NCBI GenBank assembly: GCA_964396505.1
Contig: CAYNFJ010000105.1
Location: 1 to 7,279, forward strand
Origin: DQTL01 sp964396505
GTDB taxonomy: Bacteria; Bacteroidota; Bacteroidia; Flavobacteriales; Flavobacteriaceae
Direction: 5' to 3'
Length of the DNA: 7,279 nucleotides
Position 1 is the stretch's first letter, and the number at the start of each line of letters is the position of its first letter. Shown here piece after piece: positions 1 to 5,823 of the stretch. Under the pieces are notes generated by a model, which was not told where the DNA came from, searched no databases, and saw only the letters and a program-made list of their open reading frames with translations. Made by a program: the position numbers and the translations under genes.

Positions 1-1
1 C

Positions 2-44
2 CTATTTTGTGTTGTTGTTTCTTTGTTAAATGTACACAAAATAG
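2..44. repeat. 11-bp perfect inverted repeat with 21-nt loop
   Basis: Positions 2-12 (CTATTTTGTGT) and 34-44 (ACACAAAATAG) are perfect reverse complements separated by a 21-nt loop at 13-33. The stem is AU-rich and no U-run follows it in either direction, so it is not a standard terminator. It sits three bases from the larger hairpin at 48-119. Read on the minus strand, the two would form tandem stem-loops in one transcript. The structure may continue beyond the left window edge, so its full extent is unknown. Confidence 0.5.
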
Positions 45-119
45 AAAGTTGCTTGAAAAGTTTTCAACAGCTTTAAGAAATTTTAATATTCCCTTAAAGA
101 CAGCTTCTTTTCAAGCAAC
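38..119 (-). ncRNA. Candidate small RNA or structured leader (long hairpin plus U-rich tail)
   Basis: On the minus strand, a 13-nt arm at 119-107 (GTTGCTTGAAAAG) pairs perfectly with 60-48. Inside it, 99-93 pairs perfectly with 77-71 (CTTTAAG with CTTAAAG). An internal loop (100-106 and 61-70) separates the two stems, and a 15-nt apical loop closes the structure. The 3' arm is followed by the U-rich TTTCTATTTT (47-38). The predicted start, 4-7 nt after the -7 box at 123-130, falls at the 5' base of the stem. Promoter, hairpin and U-rich tail together suggest an independent RNA of roughly 80 nt. I do not recognise its family. Alternatives are the 5' leader of a minus-strand gene left of the window, or the terminator of the peroxiredoxin gene. 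No protein-coding content is evident here. Confidence 0.4.
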
Positions 120-122
120 CTA

Positions 123-152
123 CAAATGTATCTTAATTCTTACTTAAACAAA
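123..152 (-). promoter_or_regulatory. Bacteroidota-type promoter, minus strand
   Basis: On the minus strand there is TTTG at 152-149, an 18-nt spacer, and TACATTTG at 130-123. This fits the TTTG-N17..21-TAnnTTTG consensus of the Bacteroidota primary sigma factor. It lies 14 bp beyond the peroxiredoxin stop codon and points to the left, so it cannot serve peroxiredoxin. It would drive the hairpin RNA at 119-38 or a gene beyond the left edge. Confidence 0.55.
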
Positions 153-165
153 GTAAAAAACAATT

Positions 166-825
166 CTACAAATCTCTTTTACAAAGATAGAAATCGGTAC
201 GCTCACATGCATCATCTGACAAACGTTCATCCATTTCTTTCAAATTTTTTGGTGGTGGTATGATTACCTTATCTCCTTCTTTCCAATCCAAAGGCATCGC
301 AACTCCGTTAGCATCAGAGACTTGTAGAGCTTTTAAGGCTCTTAGTATTTCATCCATATTTCTACCTACATTTAAAGGGTAATACATTACCAATCGAATT
401 TTTTGGGTCGGATCAATAAAAAATACGGCTCTTACAGCTGCCGTTTCACTCTCATTGGGTTGTAACATTCCATATAATTTTGATACTTTCATATCAATAT
501 CGGCAATAATGGGAAAGTCAAAATACACACCTGTTTTTTCTCTGACATTATTTACCCAGCCCAGATGCGCATGAACGCTATCTATACTCAATCCTAATAA
601 TTGTGTGTGCAAAGCTGTAAATTCACCTTTGCGCAAAGCAAAACCGGTCATCTCTGTTGTACAAACAGGCGTAAAATCGGCAGGATGTGAAAATAAAACA
701 ACCCATTGATCTTTTGCAAAATCTGAAAATTTAATTTTTCCTTTGGTGGTGATGGCTTCAAAATCCGGAGCCATATCTCCAATGCGTGGCATTACTTGCA
801 TTTTTTCTACTACTTGTGTTTCCAT
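166..825 (-). CDS. Peroxiredoxin, Prx6 (1-Cys) family
   Basis: This is a cytosolic thiol peroxidase of 219 aa, predicted to reduce hydrogen peroxide and organic hydroperoxides; there is no signal peptide. The AhpC/TSA thioredoxin-like fold runs from about residue 13 to 150. The active site is P48-x-x-x-T52-x-x-C55 (PADFTPVCTTE), with C55 the peroxidatic cysteine and R132 the likely conserved arginine. A Prx6-type C-terminal domain follows (about 150-219), including MPLDWKEGDKVIIPPP. Length fits the Prx6 group (about 210-225 aa). Two extra cysteines lie in the tail, C207 and C215, as in the archaeal Prx6-type enzymes that resolve through C-terminal cysteines, so the '1-Cys' label may not describe its mechanism. 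The start at 825 is 31 nt from a -7 box at 856-863; Met9 and Met12 are possible later starts. The gene appears monocistronic. Confidence 0.95.
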   Translation of the reverse strand: METQVVEKMQVMPRIGDMAPDFEAITTKGKIKFSDFAKDQWVVLFSHPADFTPVCTTEMTGFALRKGEFTALHTQLLGLSIDSVHAHLGWVNNVREKTGVYFDFPIIADIDMKVSKLYGMLQPNESETAAVRAVFFIDPTQKIRLVMYYPLNVGRNMDEILRALKALQVSDANGVAMPLDWKEGDKVIIPPPKNLKEMDERLSDDACERTDFYLCKRDL

Positions 826-855
826 TGTATTCTAATTTTAAAATTAATTCTGACA

Positions 856-863
856 CAAAAGTA
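856..863 (-). promoter_or_regulatory. Putative -7 box for the peroxiredoxin gene
   Basis: The minus strand reads TACTTTTG, matching TAnnTTTG. The expected transcription start is about 848-850, giving a leader near 24 nt before the ATG at 825. The -33 region is poor: TGTT with a 17-nt spacer instead of TTTG. That may mean dependence on an activator, and an AT-rich palindrome lies just upstream at 891-906. Confidence 0.45.
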
Positions 864-890
864 TCCAACAAAGAAACAGTAACATTATAA

Positions 891-906
891 ATTTAATTGA
901 TTAAAT
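891..906. promoter_or_regulatory. AT-rich palindrome upstream of the peroxiredoxin promoter
   Basis: ATTTAAT at 891-897 and ATTAAAT at 900-906 are perfect reverse complements around a 2-bp centre. The centre lies roughly 49 bp upstream of the predicted peroxiredoxin start, where an activator could bind. In a sequence this AT-rich, a 7-bp AT palindrome can arise by chance, so an operator role is only a possibility. Confidence 0.25.
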
Positions 907-939
907 ATATATTGTGATAAGTATTATTGATAAAGAGAG

Positions 940-1398
940 TTAGTCCACAATATAAATAGGCACCATATAAGTACTGGTTACATTAATATGGTGTTTTTGG
1001 GCAGGTTTCAAGACCGGAAAATTAGCTAAACTTTGGCGAATAACATCTTCCAATTCAGGCAAGTAGGGTTTAATTTTATTAAAATTCTCTAATTTTAGTA
1101 AGGATGCTTTACCATTTTTATCAATCTGAATGTGGACAATAATAGCGGTGGACATAGGGACAGGTGAAGTCAACTCGTTTACATCTAATTCTGCTTGGAT
1201 CAATTTAGAAACCGTATCCTCAAAACATTTTTTCTGAAACTCCATCGTGGCCAAACTGTCACAAGAAGGAAATACGGGATAGGCATCTACACTTTTAAAA
1301 TCTATCCTCTTAGGATTATCCGATGACCAATTTTCAATAAATTGACATGACGAAGCCATTATTGTTAAGAAAAGTAAATAAGCAAGAATTTTTGCCAT
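940..1398 (-). CDS. Putative lipoprotein with TonB C-terminal-like domain
   Basis: The protein is 152 aa from the start at 1398. An open frame extends to an ATG at 1464, but that codon lies upstream of a good promoter (1422-1450). The 1398 start also gives a proper lipoprotein signal: MAK, a hydrophobic stretch, then a lipobox-like ASSC with the lipidated Cys at residue 18. The mature part carries YPVFPSC (C46) and a second Cys (C58), a spacing I recognise from Flavobacteriia TonB-like proteins (PvFPGC...C). The C-terminal half (about 84-150) has the TonB-CTD pattern: a beta strand with IDKNGKA, a helix with PELEDVIRQSL, FPVLKPA, and a final strand ending in VPI. It lacks the usual TonB transmembrane anchor and proline-rich linker. 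Substrate and partner are unknown. It is divergent from secDF. Confidence 0.75.
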   Translation of the reverse strand: MAKILAYLLFLTIMASSCQFIENWSSDNPKRIDFKSVDAYPVFPSCDSLATMEFQKKCFEDTVSKLIQAELDVNELTSPVPMSTAIIVHIQIDKNGKASLLKLENFNKIKPYLPELEDVIRQSLANFPVLKPAQKHHINVTSTYMVPIYIVD

Positions 1399-1421
1399 AA
1401 TATTGTTAAAAAATGATGCTT

Positions 1422-1450
1422 CAAATGTACAAAAATATTCTAAAAACAAA
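1422..1450 (-). promoter_or_regulatory. Promoter of the TonB-like lipoprotein gene
   Basis: On the minus strand, TTTG at 1450-1447, a 17-nt spacer and TACATTTG at 1429-1422 match the Bacteroidota promoter consensus. The expected start is about 1415-1417, which leaves a leader of some 17-19 nt before the ATG at 1398. It excludes the 1464 ATG as the start for this transcript. Confidence 0.65.
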
Positions 1451-1524
1451 TACTTTGTTCTCATTCATTTACAAGGGCATAAATTTTAGCAATAAACCAC
1501 TACAAAAATGCCAAAAAAAATATG

Positions 1525-1532
1525 TAAGTTTG
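1525..1532 (+). promoter_or_regulatory. Putative -7 box for secDF
   Basis: TAAGTTTG matches TAnnTTTG. I see no TTTG at the expected -33 distance (around 1500-1507). Transcription would start at about 1537-1539, so the mRNA would begin inside or just before the hairpin at 1536-1553, with a leader of about 47 nt. A second match, TATATTTG at 1560-1567, is an alternative with a leader of about 11 nt, also without a clear -33 box. Confidence 0.45.
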
Positions 1533-1535
1533 CAG

Positions 1536-1553
1536 CCCCGATATTTGTCGGGG
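1536..1553 (+). promoter_or_regulatory. GC-rich hairpin at the predicted 5' end of secDF mRNA
   Basis: CCCCGA (1536-1541) and TCGGGG (1548-1553) form a perfect 6-bp stem around a 6-nt loop, TATTTG. Flanking G1535 and T1554 could add a G-U pair. It stands out as a GC-rich block in an AT-rich intergenic region, with no U-run after it, so it is not a terminator. If transcription starts at about 1537, it sits at the very 5' end of the message and may protect it from decay or affect translation. Confidence 0.4.
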
Positions 1554-1584
1554 TGATTTTATATTTGAATAAACCAAACAAACT

Positions 1585-4569
1585 ATGCAAAATAAAGGAC
1601 TTATTAAAACATTTGCCATTCTTTTCGGATTGGTAAGTTTGTATTCTATTTCATTTACTTTTTCCACAAAAGGGGTTGAGAATAAAGCTAATGATTATGC
1701 GGTAAACCACGTAAAAGATATTAATGACGGTAGAGCATTAGCCACACTGGAACGGAAATATTTGGATTCGGTAGCCAATGATACCAGTTTATATTTTGGC
1801 TTATTTACCTATAATGATATCAAAGCTAAAGCCATCAACTTAGGGCTAGACCTTAAAGGAGGTATCAATGCTATTTTACAGGTATCGGTGAAAGACATAT
1901 TAAAAGGATTGTCTAATAATTCCCGAAATCCTATTTTCAATGAAGCATTAAAAGCTGCTTCCAAGGATCAATCCAATTCTAACAAGCCCTATATTGATCT
2001 ATTCTATGACAATTTTGAAAAGTTGAGTAAAGGGGAAGTTAAACTGGGCGATCCGGATATTTTTGGCAATAAATCACTTCAAGAAAAGATCAACTTTAAT
2101 ATGTCCGATGATGATGTAATTAAAGTAATTGAAACAGAAGTAGATAACTCAATCAGCACGGCCTTTAGAGTATTGCGAACACGTATTGATAAATTTGGAG
2201 TTACACAACCTAATATTCAACGTATCGGGCGTTCCGGTCGTATCTTAATTGAACTACCCGGCGCTAAAGATATTCACCGTGTTAAAAAATTATTACAAAG
2301 CACGGCAGAATTGCAATTTTGGGAAGCTTATACCAATCAAGAAGTCGGTCAATTTTTTATAAATGCCAACAAAAAGATTGAAGAAATACTAAAAGCTGAA
2401 AATAAAAAAGAAGGAGATACCGCTGCAGCAGAAGAAAAATCTATTACGGAATTGTTAGGTCAGGAAGACCCCACGAAAGCCGAATCTAAAAACAATCTCT
2501 TCAGCGTATTTATTCCCAATATTCCACGCTCTCAAAATCAAACCAGTTCTGTGGTGGGCTATGCTGCCATAAAAGATACTGCCAAGGTAAACAAATACCT
2601 TAAAATGAAAGAAGTACGAAAACTACTTCCAGCCAAATTAAAATATGTAAAATTCTTATGGGATGCCAAACCTCGTAAAGATTCAGAACTGATTACTTTA
2701 TATGCCATCAAATCCAACAGACATAACAAAGCCCCGATAGAAGGTGATGTGATAGACGATGCACGTCAAACTTTTGGACAACTGGGTATCAACCCAGAGG
2801 TGTCTATGACTATGAACTCTCACGGTAGCAAATTATGGGCTAAAATGACAACTGCCAATGTCGGTAAATTTGTGGCGGTAGTATTGGATAATTATGTATA
2901 TACGGCTCCTCGTGTAAACGATGCCATTACCACAGGAAGAACTTCTATTTCCGGACAATTTGACATCAATGAAGCTAAAGATTTAGCCAATGTACTAAAA
3001 GCAGGTAAATTACCTGCCAAAGCACACATTGTACAAAGTGAAGTGGTCGGTCCTTCTCTAGGAAAAGAATCTATCCATAAGAGTATCAACTCTTTTATCT
3101 TTGCATTATTATTAGTACTGCTTTGGATGCTGTTCTATTACGGTGTTGCCGGTGGCTTCTCTGATATTGCATTGGTGGTTAATATCATCTTTATCTTTGG
3201 TATTTTAACCTCATTTGGATTTGTATTGACCTTACCCGGTATTGCCGGTATTATCTTAACCATAGGTATGTCTGTGGATGCCAATGTAATTATTTATGAA
3301 CGCATCAAAGAAGAATTAATAAAAGGGAAGAAATTAAAACAAGCTATTAATGATGGATTTAGTCTCCAAGGAGCTTTATCTGCCATTATAGATGCCAATA
3401 TTACTACCTTATTGACCGGTATTATTCTATATATGTTTGGAACCGGACCGGTACAAGGTTTTGCTTTAACTTTAATTATTGGTATTTTAACCTCATTATT
3501 TGCCGCCATCTTCGTCACAAGATTGTTGGTAGATTGGTATGTAGGACTTGGTAAAAAGCTGACCTTTAATACGTCTATTACCAAGGGGTGGTTCCAAAGC
3601 ATGAATATCAAGTTCTTAAATAAACGTAAGATTGCTTATGTCGTTTCAGGAACTCTTATATTAATAGGGATCGGTTCGTTATTTACAAACGGATTAAATT
3701 ACGGAGTAGATTTTAAAGGAGGTAGATCCTTTGTCGTGCGATTTAAACAGGCTCCCAGTGCTCCGGAAGTAACCAAATCTCTAAAAGAAGTTTTTGAAAG
3801 TTCTCCGGAAGTAAAGACTTATGGAATGGATACCCAGCTTAAAATTACTACCAAATATCGTATAGATGAAGAAGGGCAAGAAGTAGATGATCAAGTCCAA
3901 GAACTATTATTCAAAGGCTTACAACCCTATTTGCCCGATGGTAGCACTTACGATAAATTTAAAGGTGGATTTGACAAACAACAATACGGTATTATCAGTT
4001 CCATTAAGGTAGAACCTACCATTGCTGATGATATTAAACAAGCTGCCGGATGGGCTGTATTTGGATCTTTATTGGTCGTTTTCTTATACATCTTATTCCG
4101 ATTTAAAAAATGGCAGTATAGTTTTGGAGCCGTTGTAGCGGTTTTCCACGATGTATTTATTGTATTGGCTGTATTCTCTATTTTTTGGAAAGTATTGCCC
4201 TTTGATATGGAAATCGGACAATCCTTTATAGCCGCCATCCTAACGGTATTGGGATATTCACTGAATGATACCGTGGTTATATTTGACCGGGTAAGAGAGT
4301 TTAAAGGACTCCATAAGAGTTGGAGTTTTGAAGAAATTGTAGATAAAGGATTGAGTAGTACTTTAGGTAGAACTATCAATACTTCATTGACCACTTTAGT
4401 GGTAATGCTCGCTATATTCTTCTTTGGAGGAGATTCTATTAAAGGCTTTATGTTTGCCTTGATTATAGGGGTAATTGTCGGTACATATTCTTCCTTATTT
4501 ATAGCCTCTCCAATAATGTATGATACTATTGGAAAATTAGAAAAGAAAAATCCAAACCCTAAAAAATAA
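1585..4569 (+). CDS. secDF: SecDF, fused protein-export membrane protein
   Basis: This inner-membrane RND-family subunit of the Sec translocon uses the ion gradient to pull secreted proteins out on the periplasmic side. It is 994 aa with SecD and SecF in one chain. SecD half: a TM near residues 7-27, the GLDLKGG motif at 87-93, a periplasmic P1 region to about 500, then five TMs (about 503-655) with GMSVDANVIIYERIKEE at 561-577. SecF half: a TM near 683-702, GVDFKGGRSF at 707-716, a periplasmic loop, then TMs from about 820 to 975 with YSLNDTVVIFDRVRE at 891-905 and LGRTINTSLTT at 927-937. By motif position, D565, D895 and R929 match the proton-path residues D340, D637 and R671 of Thermus SecDF. 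The P1 region carries extra segments (about 105-175; Lys/Glu/Ala-rich 262-302), which explain the length. Followed by a terminator, so probably monocistronic. Confidence 0.97.
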   Translation: MQNKGLIKTFAILFGLVSLYSISFTFSTKGVENKANDYAVNHVKDINDGRALATLERKYLDSVANDTSLYFGLFTYNDIKAKAINLGLDLKGGINAILQVSVKDILKGLSNNSRNPIFNEALKAASKDQSNSNKPYIDLFYDNFEKLSKGEVKLGDPDIFGNKSLQEKINFNMSDDDVIKVIETEVDNSISTAFRVLRTRIDKFGVTQPNIQRIGRSGRILIELPGAKDIHRVKKLLQSTAELQFWEAYTNQEVGQFFINANKKIEEILKAENKKEGDTAAAEEKSITELLGQEDPTKAESKNNLFSVFIPNIPRSQNQTSSVVGYAAIKDTAKVNKYLKMKEVRKLLPAKLKYVKFLWDAKPRKDSELITLYAIKSNRHNKAPIEGDVIDDARQTFGQLGINPEVSMTMNSHGSKLWAKMTTANVGKFVAVVLDNYVYTAPRVNDAITTGRTSISGQFDINEAKDLANVLKAGKLPAKAHIVQSEVVGPSLGKESIHKSINSFIFALLLVLLWMLFYYGVAGGFSDIALVVNIIFIFGILTSFGFVLTLPGIAGIILTIGMSVDANVIIYERIKEELIKGKKLKQAINDGFSLQGALSAIIDANITTLLTGIILYMFGTGPVQGFALTLIIGILTSLFAAIFVTRLLVDWYVGLGKKLTFNTSITKGWFQSMNIKFLNKRKIAYVVSGTLILIGIGSLFTNGLNYGVDFKGGRSFVVRFKQAPSAPEVTKSLKEVFESSPEVKTYGMDTQLKITTKYRIDEEGQEVDDQVQELLFKGLQPYLPDGSTYDKFKGGFDKQQYGIISSIKVEPTIADDIKQAAGWAVFGSLLVVFLYILFRFKKWQYSFGAVVAVFHDVFIVLAVFSIFWKVLPFDMEIGQSFIAAILTVLGYSLNDTVVIFDRVREFKGLHKSWSFEEIVDKGLSSTLGRTINTSLTTLVVMLAIFFFGGDSIKGFMFALIIGVIVGTYSSLFIASPIMYDTIGKLEKKNPNPKK

Positions 4570-4585
4570 GAATGATTAATACGAA

Positions 4586-4624
4586 TAAAAAAACCGTTTG
4601 CCTATCGGCGAGCGGTTTTTTTTA
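4586..4624 (+). terminator. Intrinsic terminator of secDF
   Basis: A stem pairs CCGTTTGCC (4594-4602) with GGCGAGCGG (4607-4615), including two G-U pairs, around the loop TATC. It is extended by the A-run 4587-4593 pairing with the T-run 4616-4623. The T-run directly after the stem is a classical Rho-independent signal. It begins 17 bp after the secDF stop and separates secDF from hpt-adk. Confidence 0.9.
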
Positions 4625-4666
4625 TTAGTATTCTTAATTTCAAATCACTAATTACAAAAGTCTCAT

Positions 4667-4674
4667 TATATTTG
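4667..4674 (+). promoter_or_regulatory. Putative -7 box for the hpt-adk operon
   Basis: TATATTTG matches TAnnTTTG exactly. The predicted start is about 4680-4682, leaving a leader of only 10-12 nt before the ATG at 4692. No good TTTG -33 box lies 17-21 nt upstream. A promoter is needed here because the secDF terminator ends about 45 bp earlier. Confidence 0.5.
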
Positions 4675-4691
4675 TTATTTATTTTCAACGT

Positions 4692-5807
4692 ATGAAACAG
4701 ACCATTCAATTACACGATAAATTTTTTAGTTACTTTATAGGTAAAGAACAGATAAACCGGGCTATTAAGTCGCTGGTTATACAAATTCATGACGATTTGG
4801 GAGATGAAGTGCCGCTTTTTATCGGAATTTTAAACGGATCCTTTATGTTTGTCGCCGATTTTATCCGGGAATATCCAACCGATTGCGAGGTGAGCTTTGT
4901 TAAATTAGCTTCATACGAAGGAAGTAAAAGTACCGGAACCGTCAATGAGCTAGTAGGTTTATCCGAAGATCTTACAGATAGAACCATCGTAATATTAGAA
5001 GATATCATTGATACCGGTAATACCCTGGCAAAGATTTATGACATCTTTGAAGGAAAACCTATCAAACAATTGAAGCTAGCCACTTTATTTTTTAAACCGG
5101 AAGTATTTAAAAAAGCCCTGCCAATAGATTATATCGGTATATCAATTCCCGATCGGTTTATCGTAGGTTACGGATTGGATTATGACGGTTTAGGAAGAAA
5201 CCTGAAAGACATCTACGAGTTAAAGACCAATAGGATGAAAAATATCGTCTTGTTCGGTCCTCCGGGTGCCGGAAAAGGAACCCAAGCCAATATCTTAAAA
5301 GACACTTACAATCTTACCCACATCTCTACCGGTGATGTTTTTAGATCTAATATTAAAAATAATACAGAGCTAGGTCTCATTGCCAAAAGATTTATGGACC
5401 AAGGTGATTTAGTTCCCGATTCTATTACCATTGAAATGCTTAAAGATGAAGTCAATAAATACCGTGCTACCGGAGGTTTTATTTTTGACGGCTTTCCCAG
5501 AACGACCTCTCAAGCGGAAGCATTGGATGCTTTTTTAGCTGAAAAAGGAGAAAAAATAAATGGTATGGTGGCGTTGGAAGTACCGGAAGATATACTGGTA
5601 AGCAGGATATTGGAACGGGGCAAAACCAGTGGCAGACCCGATGATCAAGATGAAGAAAAGATAAGACATCGTTTTGGCGAATACCATACCAAAACAGCTA
5701 TTTTAAAAGATTACTACCAAGCGCAGAATAAATATTTTGGAATCAATGGGGTCGGTAGTATTGATGAAATAACCCAAAGACTGAAAGAAGTTTTTGATAC
5801 TTTTTAA
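4692..5807 (+). CDS. hpt-adk: Fused hypoxanthine phosphoribosyltransferase - adenylate kinase
   Basis: A cytosolic two-domain protein of 371 aa. Residues 1-178 form a purine phosphoribosyltransferase that would convert hypoxanthine or guanine plus PRPP to IMP or GMP. It has the GILNGS loop (45-50), a flexible-loop region at 69-83, the PRPP-binding LEDIIDTGNT (102-111), and IPDRFIVGYGLDYDG (152-166) at the base-binding site. Residues 182-371 form an adenylate kinase (AMP + ATP to 2 ADP): P-loop GPPGAGKGT (189-197), STGD (212-215), DGFPRT (266-271), and a short LID with ERGKTSGRPDD (308-318) lacking zinc-binding cysteines. Both domains look complete and catalytically intact. The linker is only about four residues, and the kinase begins with its own in-frame Met182 (ATG at 5235), so free Adk from an internal start is possible. 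The two genes are usually separate neighbours in Bacteroidota. obg follows after 16 bp. Confidence 0.95.
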   Translation: MKQTIQLHDKFFSYFIGKEQINRAIKSLVIQIHDDLGDEVPLFIGILNGSFMFVADFIREYPTDCEVSFVKLASYEGSKSTGTVNELVGLSEDLTDRTIVILEDIIDTGNTLAKIYDIFEGKPIKQLKLATLFFKPEVFKKALPIDYIGISIPDRFIVGYGLDYDGLGRNLKDIYELKTNRMKNIVLFGPPGAGKGTQANILKDTYNLTHISTGDVFRSNIKNNTELGLIAKRFMDQGDLVPDSITIEMLKDEVNKYRATGGFIFDGFPRTTSQAEALDAFLAEKGEKINGMVALEVPEDILVSRILERGKTSGRPDDQDEEKIRHRFGEYHTKTAILKDYYQAQNKYFGINGVGSIDEITQRLKEVFDTF

Positions 5808-5823
5808 ACCTAAAATTAAATAA

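Noticed and set aside
48..119. The nested inverted repeat as a MITE or small mobile element
   Set aside because: No target-site duplication flanks it, there is no second copy in the window, and the promoter plus U-rich tail favour an RNA structure.
2371..2490. Lys/Glu/Ala-rich stretch of SecDF as a foreign insertion or assembly error
   Set aside because: The frame stays open, base use resembles the flanks, and extra P1-region segments are expected for Bacteroidota SecDF of about 990 residues.
2892..4394. Minus-strand open frames at 2892-3089, 3294-3611 and 3948-4394 inside secDF
   Set aside because: They lie wholly opposite the well-conserved SecDF coding sequence, have low-complexity compositions with no recognisable domain, and lack promoters; they are shadows of the real gene.
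4787..5008. Minus-strand open frame inside the HPRT domain
   Set aside because: It is antisense to a conserved catalytic domain and shows no recognisable motif.
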